NCBI RefSeq assembly: GCF_900890705.1
Contig: NZ_CAAHFH010000001.1
Coordinates: 1,984,001 to 2,048,000, forward strand
Direction: 5' to 3'
DNA: 64,000 nt
Source of the DNA: Pontiella sulfatireligans
GTDB taxonomy: Bacteria; Verrucomicrobiota; Kiritimatiellia; Kiritimatiellales; Pontiellaceae
Below are positions 18,757 to 28,223 of this stretch, in pieces. The translations under genes and the position numbers were made by a program. Position 1 is the first letter of the stretch, and the number at the start of each line of letters is the position of its first letter. The notes under the pieces are model-generated. The model was not told the DNA's origin, did not search any database, and saw only the letters and a list, made by a program, of their open reading frames with translations.

Positions 18757-19373
18757 TAGAACTCCAGCTCCTCACGGAGTTTTTCCACTTCTTTCAAAAG
18801 CCGGCGTTTTACCCGGTTTTTCAGCGAGTAGACCGAAAAGCGCTGCATATTCAACCGCCGGGCAATTTCTTCGGCCGGTACCTCATCGAGCGACAGTTCA
18901 AATACGTCCATTGCTTTGCCGGAAAAAGAATCCCGAACCTTATCGATCGCCAGTTTTGTGATATACACCTTCCACTCCCGCTGAAAAAGGGTATCAAACT
19001 CCTCCACAGAACCCAGCCCGGAAACTTCATGATCACTTTTATAAAGCGTATGCTTTTTCTGACGGCGCGCATAGGTATCAAAATAGGCATAAACCGTGTT
19101 ACGAATGATTCCAGACAGCCAACTTCGGAAACCGGCCCGATCAGCATCATAGGATGACAGCTTTTTCCAGACCTTCACCAAAATATCCTGCGATAGATCA
19201 TCGCGCATATCCGGTGCTACATTCATTTTTAAGATCAGAATCCGAATGAATCCCTCATAGTAAGAAACAAACTCAGTCCAAGCGGCCTCATCATCCGGAT
19301 CGCTCGCGCGCTGGAGCAACGTCTTCCGCGTAATAAACTGCTCATTACGCCCTGTTTGTGAGTTTTTTTCCAT
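18756..19373 (-). CDS. ECF-type sigma factor coupled to a Ser/Thr kinase
   Basis: 205 residues. Region 2 is seen in DEAAWTEFVSYYEGFIRILI, RDDLSQDILVKVWKKL and FRSWLSGIIRNTVYAYFD. Region 4 is seen in MDVFELSLDEVPAEEIARRL and FSVYSLKNRVKRRL. The stop overlaps the kinase start by one base (TAATG). No anti-sigma gene is present. ECF sigma factors controlled by a neighbouring Ser/Thr kinase are known (for example EcfP-PknT of Vibrio parahaemolyticus), so phosphorylation control is a fair hypothesis. It lies immediately downstream of the sulfatase/fucosidase cluster on the same strand, 30 bp after a sulfatase gene, and could be read through from it. Confidence 0.88.
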   Translation of the reverse strand: MEKNSQTGRNEQFITRKTLLQRASDPDDEAAWTEFVSYYEGFIRILILKMNVAPDMRDDLSQDILVKVWKKLSSYDADRAGFRSWLSGIIRNTVYAYFDTYARRQKKHTLYKSDHEVSGLGSVEEFDTLFQREWKVYITKLAIDKVRDSFSGKAMDVFELSLDEVPAEEIARRLNMQRFSVYSLKNRVKRRLLKEVEKLREELEF

Positions 19374-19403
19374 AGGTTAGCCGATCCAATATCTTGAAAA
19401 ATA

Positions 19404-20912
19404 TCACGGTCTCCCGATGTGTGGAAGGTACTCTTCTATTTCTTTTTTTTTGAGTTCCAGATGATCGCCCTTCGGATTATCAGGATGTCCAATCTTATGA
19501 ATCTTGCTGCGTTTTCCGTCATTCTTGTAGACGGGATAATCCGGGATCACCGTATAAACCGGATCGCTGTCCGTTACAGGCATATCTTCGATCGGCTTGT
19601 ACAGCCGTTTCACGACTGCCGCATACTCGGGGTTATCGATCAGGTTCTTTTTCTCGTCAGGATCGTTGATGACATCCACCAGCTTTTCCGGTTTGCGGTC
19701 AGTGCCGACAAACAATTTATACCGCTCCTCGCGAATGACCCGGTCGCGGAAATAGTAGATATTTTCAATGCCCTTGTCAGTGCTGACCCCACCGTGACTG
19801 CCCATAGCCATATTCCATTCGCGTCCGGAGTTTTTCACCTTTCCGGTGAATACATCCTTGGCAGAAAACCCGTCATAGACAAACCTGGACTCCGGTTCCG
19901 CGCCGCCCATATCGGCGAAGGTAGGCAGCATATCGGAAAAGTCAACCAGCGCATCGGAAACTACGCCCGCCGGGATCGTGCCGGGACAGTTGACAATGAA
20001 CGGTGTATTCACACCATTCTCGGTCGTCAGAGTTTTTCCTCCCCGCACCTCTCGGTCATTCATTATGTTCGTCAAACTTTTTGAGGTGCCGTTATCACAG
20101 GTCCAGACAATGATGGTGTTGTCACGGATGCCTAGCTCGTCGATGTGATCCATCAGCTTGCCGGTCAGGTGATCGCAATAACGAACCATCGCCTTATGCA
20201 TATCATACTTTTCCGTCACATCCGGCTCAAGCGGCGTGGTGGTCAGCGGGCCGTGCGGCAGTGCCAGCGGATAGTAGATAAAGAAGGGTTCATCCTTATT
20301 TTCGGTGATGAAATCGACGAGGAACTGGTTGTAAATATCGGGACCAAATTGGCCCGTGTAGGTTTTACTGCCTTCCTTGGTATGGATGTAGGGATTCCAG
20401 TAGCGTTCGCCGCTCGGATCGTTACCTTCTTCCCATCCTGTCCACATACAGTATTCATCAAATCCATGCTTCACCATCGCATCCGGCTGCTCACGAAAAT
20501 CGTTGATCTGCCATTTGCCGGCGGCCGCGGTTTTATAGCCGGCCGATTTCATCACTCGCCCAATACTTGGATTTTTGCGCCAATCAAAGTAGCCCTTGCC
20601 CCAGCGCGGCACATCCCAATGGTTCACCCAGCCGTTACGGAACGGATATTGCCCTGTCAGGAAGCAGGTGCGGCTCGGCGTGCACTGCGGCATGGAGTAG
20701 GCATTGTTGAACCGCATGCCGCCTTCGGCCAGCTCGTCAATTCGTGGCGTTTCAATGCCTTCCGCGCCATAACAGCCGACCCACTCCTTGCCCAGATCGT
20801 CCAGCAGGACAAAGATAATATTGGGCTTTGAAATGTCGGCAGCGCGAACAGGTATTGCCCAGCCGACTACCGTTGCAATAACTATCAATAAAAAAACAAT
20901 GCGCTTTATCAT
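19404..20912 (-). CDS. Secreted S1-family sulfatase (Cys type)
   Basis: 502 residues from the ATG at 20912, chosen because AGGTGA lies 5 nt upstream; a GTG at 20921 is the alternative. The signal peptide is followed by KPNIIFVLLDDLGKEWVGCYG (metal site) and CTPSRTCFLTGQYPFRNGW (C77 as formylglycine precursor). AAGKWQINDF, WTCDNG and VDFSDMLPTF are in the expected order. The C-terminus is rich in lysine and glutamate. It is the last of three consecutive sulfatase genes (24145 to 19404), all downstream of a GH29 gene with gaps of 10-20 bp, which suggests one transcript removing several sulfate positions from one polymer. Confidence 0.92.
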   Translation of the reverse strand: MIKRIVFLLIVIATVVGWAIPVRAADISKPNIIFVLLDDLGKEWVGCYGAEGIETPRIDELAEGGMRFNNAYSMPQCTPSRTCFLTGQYPFRNGWVNHWDVPRWGKGYFDWRKNPSIGRVMKSAGYKTAAAGKWQINDFREQPDAMVKHGFDEYCMWTGWEEGNDPSGERYWNPYIHTKEGSKTYTGQFGPDIYNQFLVDFITENKDEPFFIYYPLALPHGPLTTTPLEPDVTEKYDMHKAMVRYCDHLTGKLMDHIDELGIRDNTIIVWTCDNGTSKSLTNIMNDREVRGGKTLTTENGVNTPFIVNCPGTIPAGVVSDALVDFSDMLPTFADMGGAEPESRFVYDGFSAKDVFTGKVKNSGREWNMAMGSHGGVSTDKGIENIYYFRDRVIREERYKLFVGTDRKPEKLVDVINDPDEKKNLIDNPEYAAVVKRLYKPIEDMPVTDSDPVYTVIPDYPVYKNDGKRSKIHKIGHPDNPKGDHLELKKKEIEEYLPHIGRP

Positions 20913-20930
20913 TTCAGTCACCTATTTCCT

Positions 20931-22493
20931 CTAATTAGCCGGCTGATCCCATAACCGATAGGGATCATCCAGTCGTTGCTGCTCCGATAGCAGACACGCT
21001 TCCATCTCTCTGAGCTTATCCGCATATTTTGGATCCTCGGCCAAATTAACCTGGTTAGGTTGGGGACGATTTCCGGTAAGCGCCACCACATCCGGATCAT
21101 GATGTTCCAGAAGCAGCTCACCTGGGTTATCGGACAAATTAAAAAGCTGGGTTTCCCGGACCGTGCCATCGAGCACATCATATTTGATCAGCTTCCAATC
21201 GCCTTTCTTGACACAACGCATTCCCGGTTTGGTTCCACCGGAATAAACCCCGTAAAGCACATCGCGAACCTGCGTCATCTCACCTTCCAGCACCGGTTTA
21301 AAGCTGACTCCTTCAGTGAGTTCCGGAACATCAACAGAAGCCAGATCACACAGGGTCCGGAGCGTGTCGAGCAAGTAAATGTTGCCCGGCACACGTGTGC
21401 CGGCTTCAATGCCCGGCCCTTTCACAATAAAGGGAACCCGCCAGGTGTGCTCATAGAGGTTTTGTTTTCCAGTCAGCCCATGACGGCCGATCGCGATACC
21501 GTGGTCTGCGGTATAGAAAATATAGGTATTCTCTATCTCGCCCATGGCTTCAAGTTTCTCAAGCACCCGGCCGATCTGTATATCAAGATTTTCCGCACAG
21601 GCATATTCGCGACCGAGCTCATTCCGGATGGTCGCTTCATCTCGATTTGTCCAGACACCGGAAACGGCCACCTCATCGCGAAGATTCTTATGCCCAGGGT
21701 GAAAAGGATGAGCCGGAAGATAGTTCGGCTGAAGCGCTGGCGCCGGATTTTCCGGATCCGGTTTCGGCAGCGAATTTTCATCCCGATGGTTCGTCGCTCC
21801 ATACTTGCGAAGCAGTTCGGGCTTTCCATCCCGAGTGTCATGCGGATGGGAAAATCCAAGATAGATCAGGAACGGATCTTCGTCCCCGGTTTTTTCGCGT
21901 TCTGCAAGATAGTCCAACACCCGCTCGGCATGCCAGGCGCTGCCCTTTTCGTCGGTCCCGCCTCGGTTGGTTTTGTCATGAACCACGGTAAACAGATCAT
22001 TCGCCGCCTGATAGCTGTTGCCCCGCTTGCAGGTGCGCATCGTATCGTAGCCCGCTCGGTTGAATACGGCCCCCATGGTATAGTCCGCCAGATTCGGAGG
22101 AACCAGCTCTGGATTATCAGCATTCGGATGACTCGCCTTCCCGGGCTTTCCCGGAATATGCCAAACCGTCCGCCCACTCATGATCATGTGGCGAGACGGA
22201 GTGCAGACTCCGCCAATCCACGCGCCCATGTGATGCGCCCCGTCGAAAACCATCCCGTCGGCCGCCAAGCGGTCAATCACCGGGGTATCCAGCTCTGAAG
22301 ATGGATCATACAGCTTCAAATCAAACGGCGACTGGTCATCGGCAATGATGAATAGAATATTGGGCCTATCCTGCCTGTCCGCCGTAGCTTTAGGGAAGGA
22401 GGAAGCTTGTCGATGAGGTCGTTTGTCTGCGGCTTGAGCCAAAGCACAGAGCCCGACAAACAATAAGGCGCTTATTTTAAATCGGTGTTGCAT
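20931..22493 (-). CDS. Secreted S1-family sulfatase (Cys type)
   Basis: 520 residues. Signal peptide ~1-21, then a basic linker (residues ~23-40). RPNILFIIADDQSPFDLKLY holds the metal site, and CTPSRHMIMSGRTVW is the active-site motif (C97). HPHDTRDGKPE, YTADHG and GRHGLTGKQNLYEHTWRVPF follow; the last resembles the substrate-side loop of heparan, choline or fucan sulfatases. CAGGAG lies 9 nt before the ATG. It is paralogous to but clearly different from the two flanking sulfatases, so it probably attacks a different sulfate position; the target is not decidable from sequence alone. Confidence 0.92.
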   Translation of the reverse strand: MQHRFKISALLFVGLCALAQAADKRPHRQASSFPKATADRQDRPNILFIIADDQSPFDLKLYDPSSELDTPVIDRLAADGMVFDGAHHMGAWIGGVCTPSRHMIMSGRTVWHIPGKPGKASHPNADNPELVPPNLADYTMGAVFNRAGYDTMRTCKRGNSYQAANDLFTVVHDKTNRGGTDEKGSAWHAERVLDYLAEREKTGDEDPFLIYLGFSHPHDTRDGKPELLRKYGATNHRDENSLPKPDPENPAPALQPNYLPAHPFHPGHKNLRDEVAVSGVWTNRDEATIRNELGREYACAENLDIQIGRVLEKLEAMGEIENTYIFYTADHGIAIGRHGLTGKQNLYEHTWRVPFIVKGPGIEAGTRVPGNIYLLDTLRTLCDLASVDVPELTEGVSFKPVLEGEMTQVRDVLYGVYSGGTKPGMRCVKKGDWKLIKYDVLDGTVRETQLFNLSDNPGELLLEHHDPDVVALTGNRPQPNQVNLAEDPKYADKLREMEACLLSEQQRLDDPYRLWDQPAN

Positions 22494-22507
22494 TATATTT
22501 CTCCTGG

Positions 22508-24145
22508 TTATTTCTTTTTCTTCTTATGGCCTTTGGTTTTCACGCCAATCGGGGTTTTCACCACTTGGTTGGAAATTTGAATGGCCTCTTCTTCACCGCC
22601 ATTCCAGTGTTTTTCAACAATCGCCTGAATATGCGGATAGTTCGCATCTGAATCTTTCACCTCGGTACGCGTTGCCTTTAGCTGTTCTTTCAGCTTTTTC
22701 TCGATTTCCTTGTATTCAGGATTACCGTGCAGATTGTTCATTTCCAACGGATCATTTTTAATATTGTAGAGCTCCCAGCCGGGCGGTGTACGACGATTAC
22801 CGTTGGCCTTTTTTTCATCCGCGCCGTAGAAAAAGATCAGCTTCCACTCCTTGGTGCGGATGCCAAAATGGGCTGGGTTGTAATGATGTATCATATGCAT
22901 CCAATAGCGGTAGTAGGTGGCCTGGCGCCAGTCAGACGGTTCCTTGCCGGTCTCCATAATCGACCGGAAGCTGCGGCCCTGCATGGAGGCGGGGGTCGCG
23001 ACCCCAGCGTAGTCCAGAATCATCGGCGCGAAGTCGGTGTTATTAATCAGCGCGTCGGAGCGCGTACCCGCCGCAATGGTTTTGGGATAACGAACGATGA
23101 ACGGCATGCGCATTGATTCCTCATACATCCAGCGTTTGTCTACATAGTCGTGCTCACCCAGCATCATGCCCTGGTCCGAGGTATAGATAATCAGCGTGTT
23201 ATCCAGTTCACCTTCCGATTCAAGATAATCGAGCAGCCGTTTGATATTATCGTCCACCCCGCGCACACAGCGCAGATACGTCTTCAGATAGTACTGATAA
23301 CTGGCGCTTTTTGCCTCGTCATCCGTCATCGCGGCAACCGATGCCTTCTGATCCCGACCGATCCCTTTCAACTGCGTGCGATATGCATGGCGTCGGCCAA
23401 CCGACGTTCCGATATTAAAAAGAAGTTCATCGTTATAACCACGGGTAGCGATCGAGCCGTTTTTCTTATTATCAAACAAACTATCCGGCTCAGGAATCTC
23501 GATTTCCGCATAGAGGCTGTCGTAGCGCTCATGCGCATCCCACGGGCCATGTGGTGCCTTAAAATGAGTGAGCAGCATAAATGGCTGTTTTCTGTTCCGG
23601 TTCTTCAGCCAGTCAATGGATGACCGGGCGATTAGATCCGAACAATACCCTTCTTCCGTAACCTGCAGCTCATCGGCATCCGGCGAAACCCGCAGACCAA
23701 ATTCCGGGTTGTGATATTTCCCCTGCCCTTTAAGCACCTTGTAATAGTCAAATGCCAGTGGTTGAATCCCGAGATGCCATTTGCCGATGACAGCGGTCTG
23801 ATAGCCCGCTTTGCGCATCTCCAACGGCAACGTCTGATTTTCCTCGCACACCTTCCCTCCAAGATTTCGCACACCGTTAACATGGCTATATTGCCCCGTC
23901 AGGATCGAGGCGCGACACGGACTGCAGACCGAATTGTTGCAGAATGTATTCTCCAACACCATGCCCTCCGCCGCCAGTTTGTCGAGTGTCGGCGTCGGAT
24001 TCAGCGGCGCCAACCGCCCGCCATACGCGCCGATGGCATGTGCCGCGTGGTCGTCCGACATGATGAACAAAATGTTGGGGCGCCCCGCCGCCTGAACCGA
24101 CGCAGTTCCGACCAACAACAATAAGAACAGTCTAATAAAAGTCAT
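22508..24145 (-). CDS. Secreted S1-family sulfatase with CSPCR active-site motif
   Basis: 545 residues from the ATG at 24145; a TTG at 24163 would add six residues. The signal peptide is MTFIRLFLLLLVGTASVQA. RPNILFIMSDDHAAHAIGAYG holds the metal site. The active site reads CSPCRASILTGQYSHVNGV (C74), with Cys rather than Ser at the fourth motif position, a permitted variant. GKWHLG, LTHFKAPHGPWDAH, YTSDQGMMLGEHDYVDKRWMY and LINNTDFAPM follow the arylsulfatase order. The C-terminal ~20 residues are lysine-rich. It lies 18 bp after the GH29 gene. Confidence 0.92.
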   Translation of the reverse strand: MTFIRLFLLLLVGTASVQAAGRPNILFIMSDDHAAHAIGAYGGRLAPLNPTPTLDKLAAEGMVLENTFCNNSVCSPCRASILTGQYSHVNGVRNLGGKVCEENQTLPLEMRKAGYQTAVIGKWHLGIQPLAFDYYKVLKGQGKYHNPEFGLRVSPDADELQVTEEGYCSDLIARSSIDWLKNRNRKQPFMLLTHFKAPHGPWDAHERYDSLYAEIEIPEPDSLFDNKKNGSIATRGYNDELLFNIGTSVGRRHAYRTQLKGIGRDQKASVAAMTDDEAKSASYQYYLKTYLRCVRGVDDNIKRLLDYLESEGELDNTLIIYTSDQGMMLGEHDYVDKRWMYEESMRMPFIVRYPKTIAAGTRSDALINNTDFAPMILDYAGVATPASMQGRSFRSIMETGKEPSDWRQATYYRYWMHMIHHYNPAHFGIRTKEWKLIFFYGADEKKANGNRRTPPGWELYNIKNDPLEMNNLHGNPEYKEIEKKLKEQLKATRTEVKDSDANYPHIQAIVEKHWNGGEEEAIQISNQVVKTPIGVKTKGHKKKKK

Positions 24146-24163
24146 ACGTTTTCCCGTTATCAA

Positions 24164-25828
24164 TTAACCCAGTGGTGATCCTTTAAATACCGGCCAGTCC
24201 CCTTTGCGTTTGATGGGGTCATCCAGCTTTTCTCGCGGCGCATCATCAATCTTTCCAGCTTTCGGAGTGACCTTGAAGGTGTAGGAGACCTCGCACGGAA
24301 GCACTTCCGGGAATACGAGCATCAGCCCTTCATCCGTCTGTTTCCAGTCGATCTTTTCATCAGACCCCAACATGGAAACGGACGCTATGCCGGCACCGTT
24401 CTTCGCCACGTTTCCTGTACGCAGGGTTTGAATGGTAACCGCCCCGCTTTCAGGAACACCAACCACATGCACATACAGCGATGAATAATCTTTGCTCCGG
24501 GTAAAACGAAACGCTTGTCCCTTGCTTTGTTCCAGTTGATCAAAGCCCCACTTGGCCTGTATCACGCCCGGCTTTTTTCTGTTTTCGCGAACAACGCGCA
24601 GTTCATCACCCGTTACGCCCTCTTCGACTACCTTCCACGGACGGGTGCTATAAATCCCCTCTCCGTTGACCCGCAGCCATGCGCCGATACCGGCCATAAT
24701 TTTCTTTTCCTCATCAGGAATCGAACCGTCGCCTTTCGGCGTGAGAGAAAGCAGCATCACACCACCGCGTGCGGAAATATCGACGATGCTGACGATATGA
24801 TAGGACGCCTTCTGCTTATAGGTCTTATTGCGAACCCACGTCCATGGATAACCGATCGCCCGGTCAATCAACCAGTCACCGCGCACATCCCGCTCCATAT
24901 CACGACCATTTTCATAGCAGCGCAGCCCGAAACCGACTGGAAAATTCCATAGCGTTGTACCCGGAAGTTTATTGGCGATCACGGTCTGTTCTACATACGG
25001 AGTGCCGTTGTTGTAGTAATCGGCAAAACAGTTCAGCAATGCATCCTCATTAATCACCCCCGAAACAATCGATCCGGAAAGGCCGTCGAACCAGAACATG
25101 TCGGGTTGATACTTTCGCATTACTTCATTCACCTTATTCTGCCATTCAAGGCCGAATTGCTCCTTGGTCATATAATCCGGATTAAAATAGATATCGGCAT
25201 ACTTCGGATCAAAGATGTCCAGCTTCGCCTTTTCTTCGTCTGTAAAACCGGCATTCTTCGCCGATTTTTGTGAAAATCCGTAGGAACGGGCATGGTGAAA
25301 GGTCGCCAGCAACTTCATGTCGTCACGCTTACGCACTTCTTTGGCAATCTCTCCATACAGATCGCGTTTCGGCCCCCGATCCATGCTATCCCACGTGGTA
25401 TACTCGCTGTCCCAGAGTGCAAACCCATCGTGGTGGGCCAGACAGAGGCCGGCAAATTTTACCCCACCGGACTCCATGACATCCACCCACTCTTTTGCAT
25501 CAAACTTCGGCGCGGTGAACTGATCGACAATTTCCTTATAGCCAAACGTCTCAATCGGCCCGAATTGTTCTTCATGAAACTTGCGGTAGCCTTCTTTATC
25601 CTTCTCCGGGGTAGTATACATCTCGGCGATGTAGGTATTTCCCTTATAACCAGGCACCGAATACGGTCCCCAGTGTGTATAAATTCCGAATTTGGCATCC
25701 TTAACCCACTCAGGAATGGCCACCGTCTGCAGCGACTCCCAGGTAGGTTCACAGTCCGCAGCCAATGCGTTGATTCCTATTAACGCAATAACGGTTAAGA
25801 GCGCTGATTGCTTTCCAAGGTTTCCCAT
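24164..25828 (-). CDS. Secreted GH29 alpha-L-fucosidase
   Basis: 554 residues from the ATG at 25828, chosen because GGAGA lies 8 nt upstream and a signal peptide follows (residues 1-24, ending ALAA); an in-frame upstream start has neither. The barrel shows KFGIYTHWGPYSVPGYKGN (46-64), LAHHDGFALWDS (130-141), GPKRDLYGE (152-160) and MFWFDG with nucleophile D248. The C-terminal beta-sandwich follows ~residue 400. It resembles the GH29 at 40360-42036 most closely (KGNTY, FHHARSY, GGVMLLSLTPKGDG). An IS66 element sits 82 bp upstream of the start and separates this gene and the three sulfatase genes after it from the rest of the cluster and possibly from their promoter. Confidence 0.92.
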   Translation of the reverse strand: MGNLGKQSALLTVIALIGINALAADCEPTWESLQTVAIPEWVKDAKFGIYTHWGPYSVPGYKGNTYIAEMYTTPEKDKEGYRKFHEEQFGPIETFGYKEIVDQFTAPKFDAKEWVDVMESGGVKFAGLCLAHHDGFALWDSEYTTWDSMDRGPKRDLYGEIAKEVRKRDDMKLLATFHHARSYGFSQKSAKNAGFTDEEKAKLDIFDPKYADIYFNPDYMTKEQFGLEWQNKVNEVMRKYQPDMFWFDGLSGSIVSGVINEDALLNCFADYYNNGTPYVEQTVIANKLPGTTLWNFPVGFGLRCYENGRDMERDVRGDWLIDRAIGYPWTWVRNKTYKQKASYHIVSIVDISARGGVMLLSLTPKGDGSIPDEEKKIMAGIGAWLRVNGEGIYSTRPWKVVEEGVTGDELRVVRENRKKPGVIQAKWGFDQLEQSKGQAFRFTRSKDYSSLYVHVVGVPESGAVTIQTLRTGNVAKNGAGIASVSMLGSDEKIDWKQTDEGLMLVFPEVLPCEVSYTFKVTPKAGKIDDAPREKLDDPIKRKGDWPVFKGSPLG

Positions 25829-25902
25829 AATAAATCTCCAAATAGGTTTAAATCTGTACAAGTGATCAACCATGGAACTCCACTACCGACCAACTTTTTG
25901 AT

Positions 25903-25910
25903 GATGTAGC
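25903..25910. repeat. Left target-site duplication of the IS66 element
   Basis: GATGTAGC directly outside the left terminal repeat. The same 8 bp flank the right end at 28258-28265. IS66 elements are known to make 8-bp duplications. Confidence 0.85.
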
Positions 25911-25970
25911 GTAAACGCCTCTTCTTTCACCCCGTAGTCAGCTCCGGCAAAGCCTGATAATTTGTCAGGC

Positions 25971-26300
25971 ATGGATACGAATGAAAACAATGTGTCGGGG
26001 CGGGCTTCCTATACGGAGGAAGAACGCCGGGAACTGATCGAGGAGTTTAATTCAGCGGGGCTGACCCAGGCGGCGTTTTGCCGGGAATGGAGCATCAACC
26101 CGAAAACGCTGGCCCGTTGGCTGCGAATTGAACGTCAGGAATCTGAGGTTGCTTTTTGCGAGGTGGAAGTTCAGCCCGGACCTCCTGAGATAGATGAACT
26201 GAAGATCTTTCTGCCGAACGGGATTGAGGTTCAGCTTCCAATTCCGTCACTGAATGAACTCGGTATGGTTCTGCGGGAGGCTGCCGGATGTTTGGATTAA
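25971..26300 (+). CDS. tnpA: IS66 TnpA-like accessory protein
   Basis: 109 residues. A helix-turn-helix region (TEEERRELIEEFNSAGLTQ, AAFCREWSINPKTLARWL) is typical of the first protein of IS66 elements; it helps DNA recognition but has no transposase active site. Its stop overlaps the tnpB start by 13 bp (26288-26300), as in other IS66 elements, which suggests coupled translation. The ATG at 25971 is preferred over an upstream TTG. Confidence 0.88.
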   Translation: MDTNENNVSGRASYTEEERRELIEEFNSAGLTQAAFCREWSINPKTLARWLRIERQESEVAFCEVEVQPGPPEIDELKIFLPNGIEVQLPIPSLNELGMVLREAAGCLD

Positions 26301-26635
26301 GTAATTCAATCCGGGTATTTCTGGCGGTTGAGCCGGTGGATCTGCGTAAGAGCTTCAACGGATTGCACTGTGTAGTGCAGGATAGGTTAAATGAAGATCC
26401 GTGTTCGGGCACATTGTTTGTGTTTACGAACCGACGGAAAAACCGGATCAAGACGCTGTACTGGGATGGTACCGGCATGTGGGTTGCTATCAAGCGGCTT
26501 GAAAAGGGCTGTTTCAGTTGGCCTCAAGGCGTTGGCGCAGATGAAAAGCTTAGTCTTGCTCCGGAAGCGCTGGCCCTGCTGCTCGATGGAGTTGATCAAA
26601 AACAAGGCTCGCTCAAACCTTGGTATCAGCGCTGA
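26288..26635 (+). CDS. tnpB: IS66 TnpB accessory protein
   Basis: 115 residues. The family core is evident: VEPVDLRKSFNGLHCVV, DPCSGTLFVFTNRRKNRIK and LYWDGTGMWVAIKRLEKGCF, followed by WP. The length is normal for IS66 TnpB (about 115). It is required for transposition of IS66 elements, though its molecular role is not clear. It overlaps tnpA and is followed by tnpC after 55 bp. Confidence 0.93.
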   Translation: MFGLSNSIRVFLAVEPVDLRKSFNGLHCVVQDRLNEDPCSGTLFVFTNRRKNRIKTLYWDGTGMWVAIKRLEKGCFSWPQGVGADEKLSLAPEALALLLDGVDQKQGSLKPWYQR

Positions 26636-26690
26636 TTTTTTTTGCATTTTCCATCAGGTTGGTGCCGCATTTTCAACGTGTTTTGGTATA

Positions 26691-28223
26691 ATGTACGGCA
26701 TGAATTTTAACCGGGAAAATTTTGATCTGATGGTAAAGGAGCGGACGTCTCTGAATGCCGAAAACACTCAGCTCAAAACCGAAGTTAAACTGCTTAATGA
26801 GAAAGTTCAGTATCTGCTGAAAAAACTGTTCGGGCGCAGTTCCGAAAAGTTAAGCCCGGATCAGATGGAACTACTGCTCGATGAACTGCAGGAAGCCCAA
26901 GAGGCTCTGGAAATAGCGGAAGAGGCCGAACAGGATGATTCAGAGCCGGTTGAGTCCCGTCGAGGAAAGCGCAAGCCGCTCAAGGAACGGGTCCCGGAAG
27001 ACCTGCCGGTTGAGCAGGTGATCATCATTCCCGATGAGGTTCAGGGAAATCCTGGTCGCTATAAAAAAATCGGGGAGGAAAAAGTACGGGAGCTCGACGT
27101 TGTTCCGACCCGGTATTTTATCCGTGAAATCATTCGAGAAAAGTTTATTGAGATTGATAACCGTGAAGTGCCGCCGCTGATCGCACCAGCTCCGGCAAGA
27201 CTGATTCCAAACAGCTATGCTTCTGCCGGTCTGCTCCTACAGATCATTCTGAGCAAATATTGCGACCATCTTCCGCTCTACCGTCAGGAACAGGTTTTAA
27301 AATACCGCCACGGCATCGAAATCAGCCGCAAAACCATGGGCAACTGGATGTATCTTATCGCCGACTGGTTAACGTTGATCTACGAAGCACTGAGAAATGA
27401 AATCCGGCAAAGTGAGTATATTCAGGCCGACGAAACTTTTATCAAATACCAAGACCCGAAAAAGGACCATTGTCCCAATGGATACCTATGGGCCTATCAC
27501 AGTCCAGGCGTTGGAGTGCTCTTTGAATGGTTTCCGAGTCGTGCTGCATCATGTCTTGATTCGATGCTGACAGATTACGCCGGTCTTCTGCAAAGCGATG
27601 GATACGGTTCTTATCCGTCATGGCTGAACGACCCGGCTCATGAACAGGAAAAGGGAAATATTATTCATGCCTGCTGCTGGGCACATGCCCGGCGTAAATT
27701 TCATGAGGCCGGGGATTCAATCAGCCGGAAAATTATCAAACTCATTGCGAAGCTCTATCGCAACGAAACCACGTTGCGCAAACAACCGGAGCTCGACCGG
27801 GCAACCTATCGGCAGGAACACTCTGCTCCAGTGCTTAATGAAATAAAAACCATTCTGGATCGTGAACAGAAAAAACAACTGCCCAAAAGCAAGCTCGGAG
27901 AAGCTATCAGCTATACCCTCAAACGCTGGGACAGCCTGAACCTGTTTCTTGAGCACGGGAAGCTGGAAATCGACAATAACCTTGTCGAAAATGCCATCAG
28001 GCCCACGGCCATCGGCAAGAAAAACTTCCTCTTCTTCGGCAGCCCCCGATCCGGTCAGGATAGCGCCATCATATACAGTCTCATCGAAACCTGCCGAAAA
28101 CTCGACATCAACCCCGCCGACTATTTGCGGGATGTGCTCGAAGCCCTTCCAACCATGGGACAGAACGAAGCTGCCAGCTGGACTCCGGCTCAATGGAACT
28201 CATCCCGCGCACAGTCAGCATAA
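26691..28223 (+). CDS. tnpC: IS66 TnpC DDE transposase
   Basis: 510 residues from the ATG at 26691 (ATG at 26700 also possible); the frame is open far upstream but that part overlaps tnpB and is not IS66-like. The N-terminal coiled coil and KKLFGRSSEKL motif (44-54) are followed by a zinc-binding-like region. The DDE residues are D247 (IQADETF), D303 (LQSDGYGSY) and E433 (LVENAIRP). The CWAHARRKF motif lies at ~329-337. The C-terminal DUF4372-like tail is complete. The enzyme should be active. Confidence 0.93.
   Translation: MYGMNFNRENFDLMVKERTSLNAENTQLKTEVKLLNEKVQYLLKKLFGRSSEKLSPDQMELLLDELQEAQEALEIAEEAEQDDSEPVESRRGKRKPLKERVPEDLPVEQVIIIPDEVQGNPGRYKKIGEEKVRELDVVPTRYFIREIIREKFIEIDNREVPPLIAPAPARLIPNSYASAGLLLQIILSKYCDHLPLYRQEQVLKYRHGIEISRKTMGNWMYLIADWLTLIYEALRNEIRQSEYIQADETFIKYQDPKKDHCPNGYLWAYHSPGVGVLFEWFPSRAASCLDSMLTDYAGLLQSDGYGSYPSWLNDPAHEQEKGNIIHACCWAHARRKFHEAGDSISRKIIKLIAKLYRNETTLRKQPELDRATYRQEHSAPVLNEIKTILDREQKKQLPKSKLGEAISYTLKRWDSLNLFLEHGKLEIDNNLVENAIRPTAIGKKNFLFFGSPRSGQDSAIIYSLIETCRKLDINPADYLRDVLEALPTMGQNEAASWTPAQWNSSRAQSA

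Noticed and set aside
21060..22298. Plus-strand open frame of 412 codons opposite a sulfatase
   Set aside because: Antisense shadow of a gene with a complete sulfatase motif set.
26391..28223. Longer TnpC starting at 26391
   Set aside because: The first 100 codons overlap tnpB in another frame and do not look like IS66 transposase; the family start (coiled coil, then KKLFGRSSEK) fits the ATG at 26691 or 26700.
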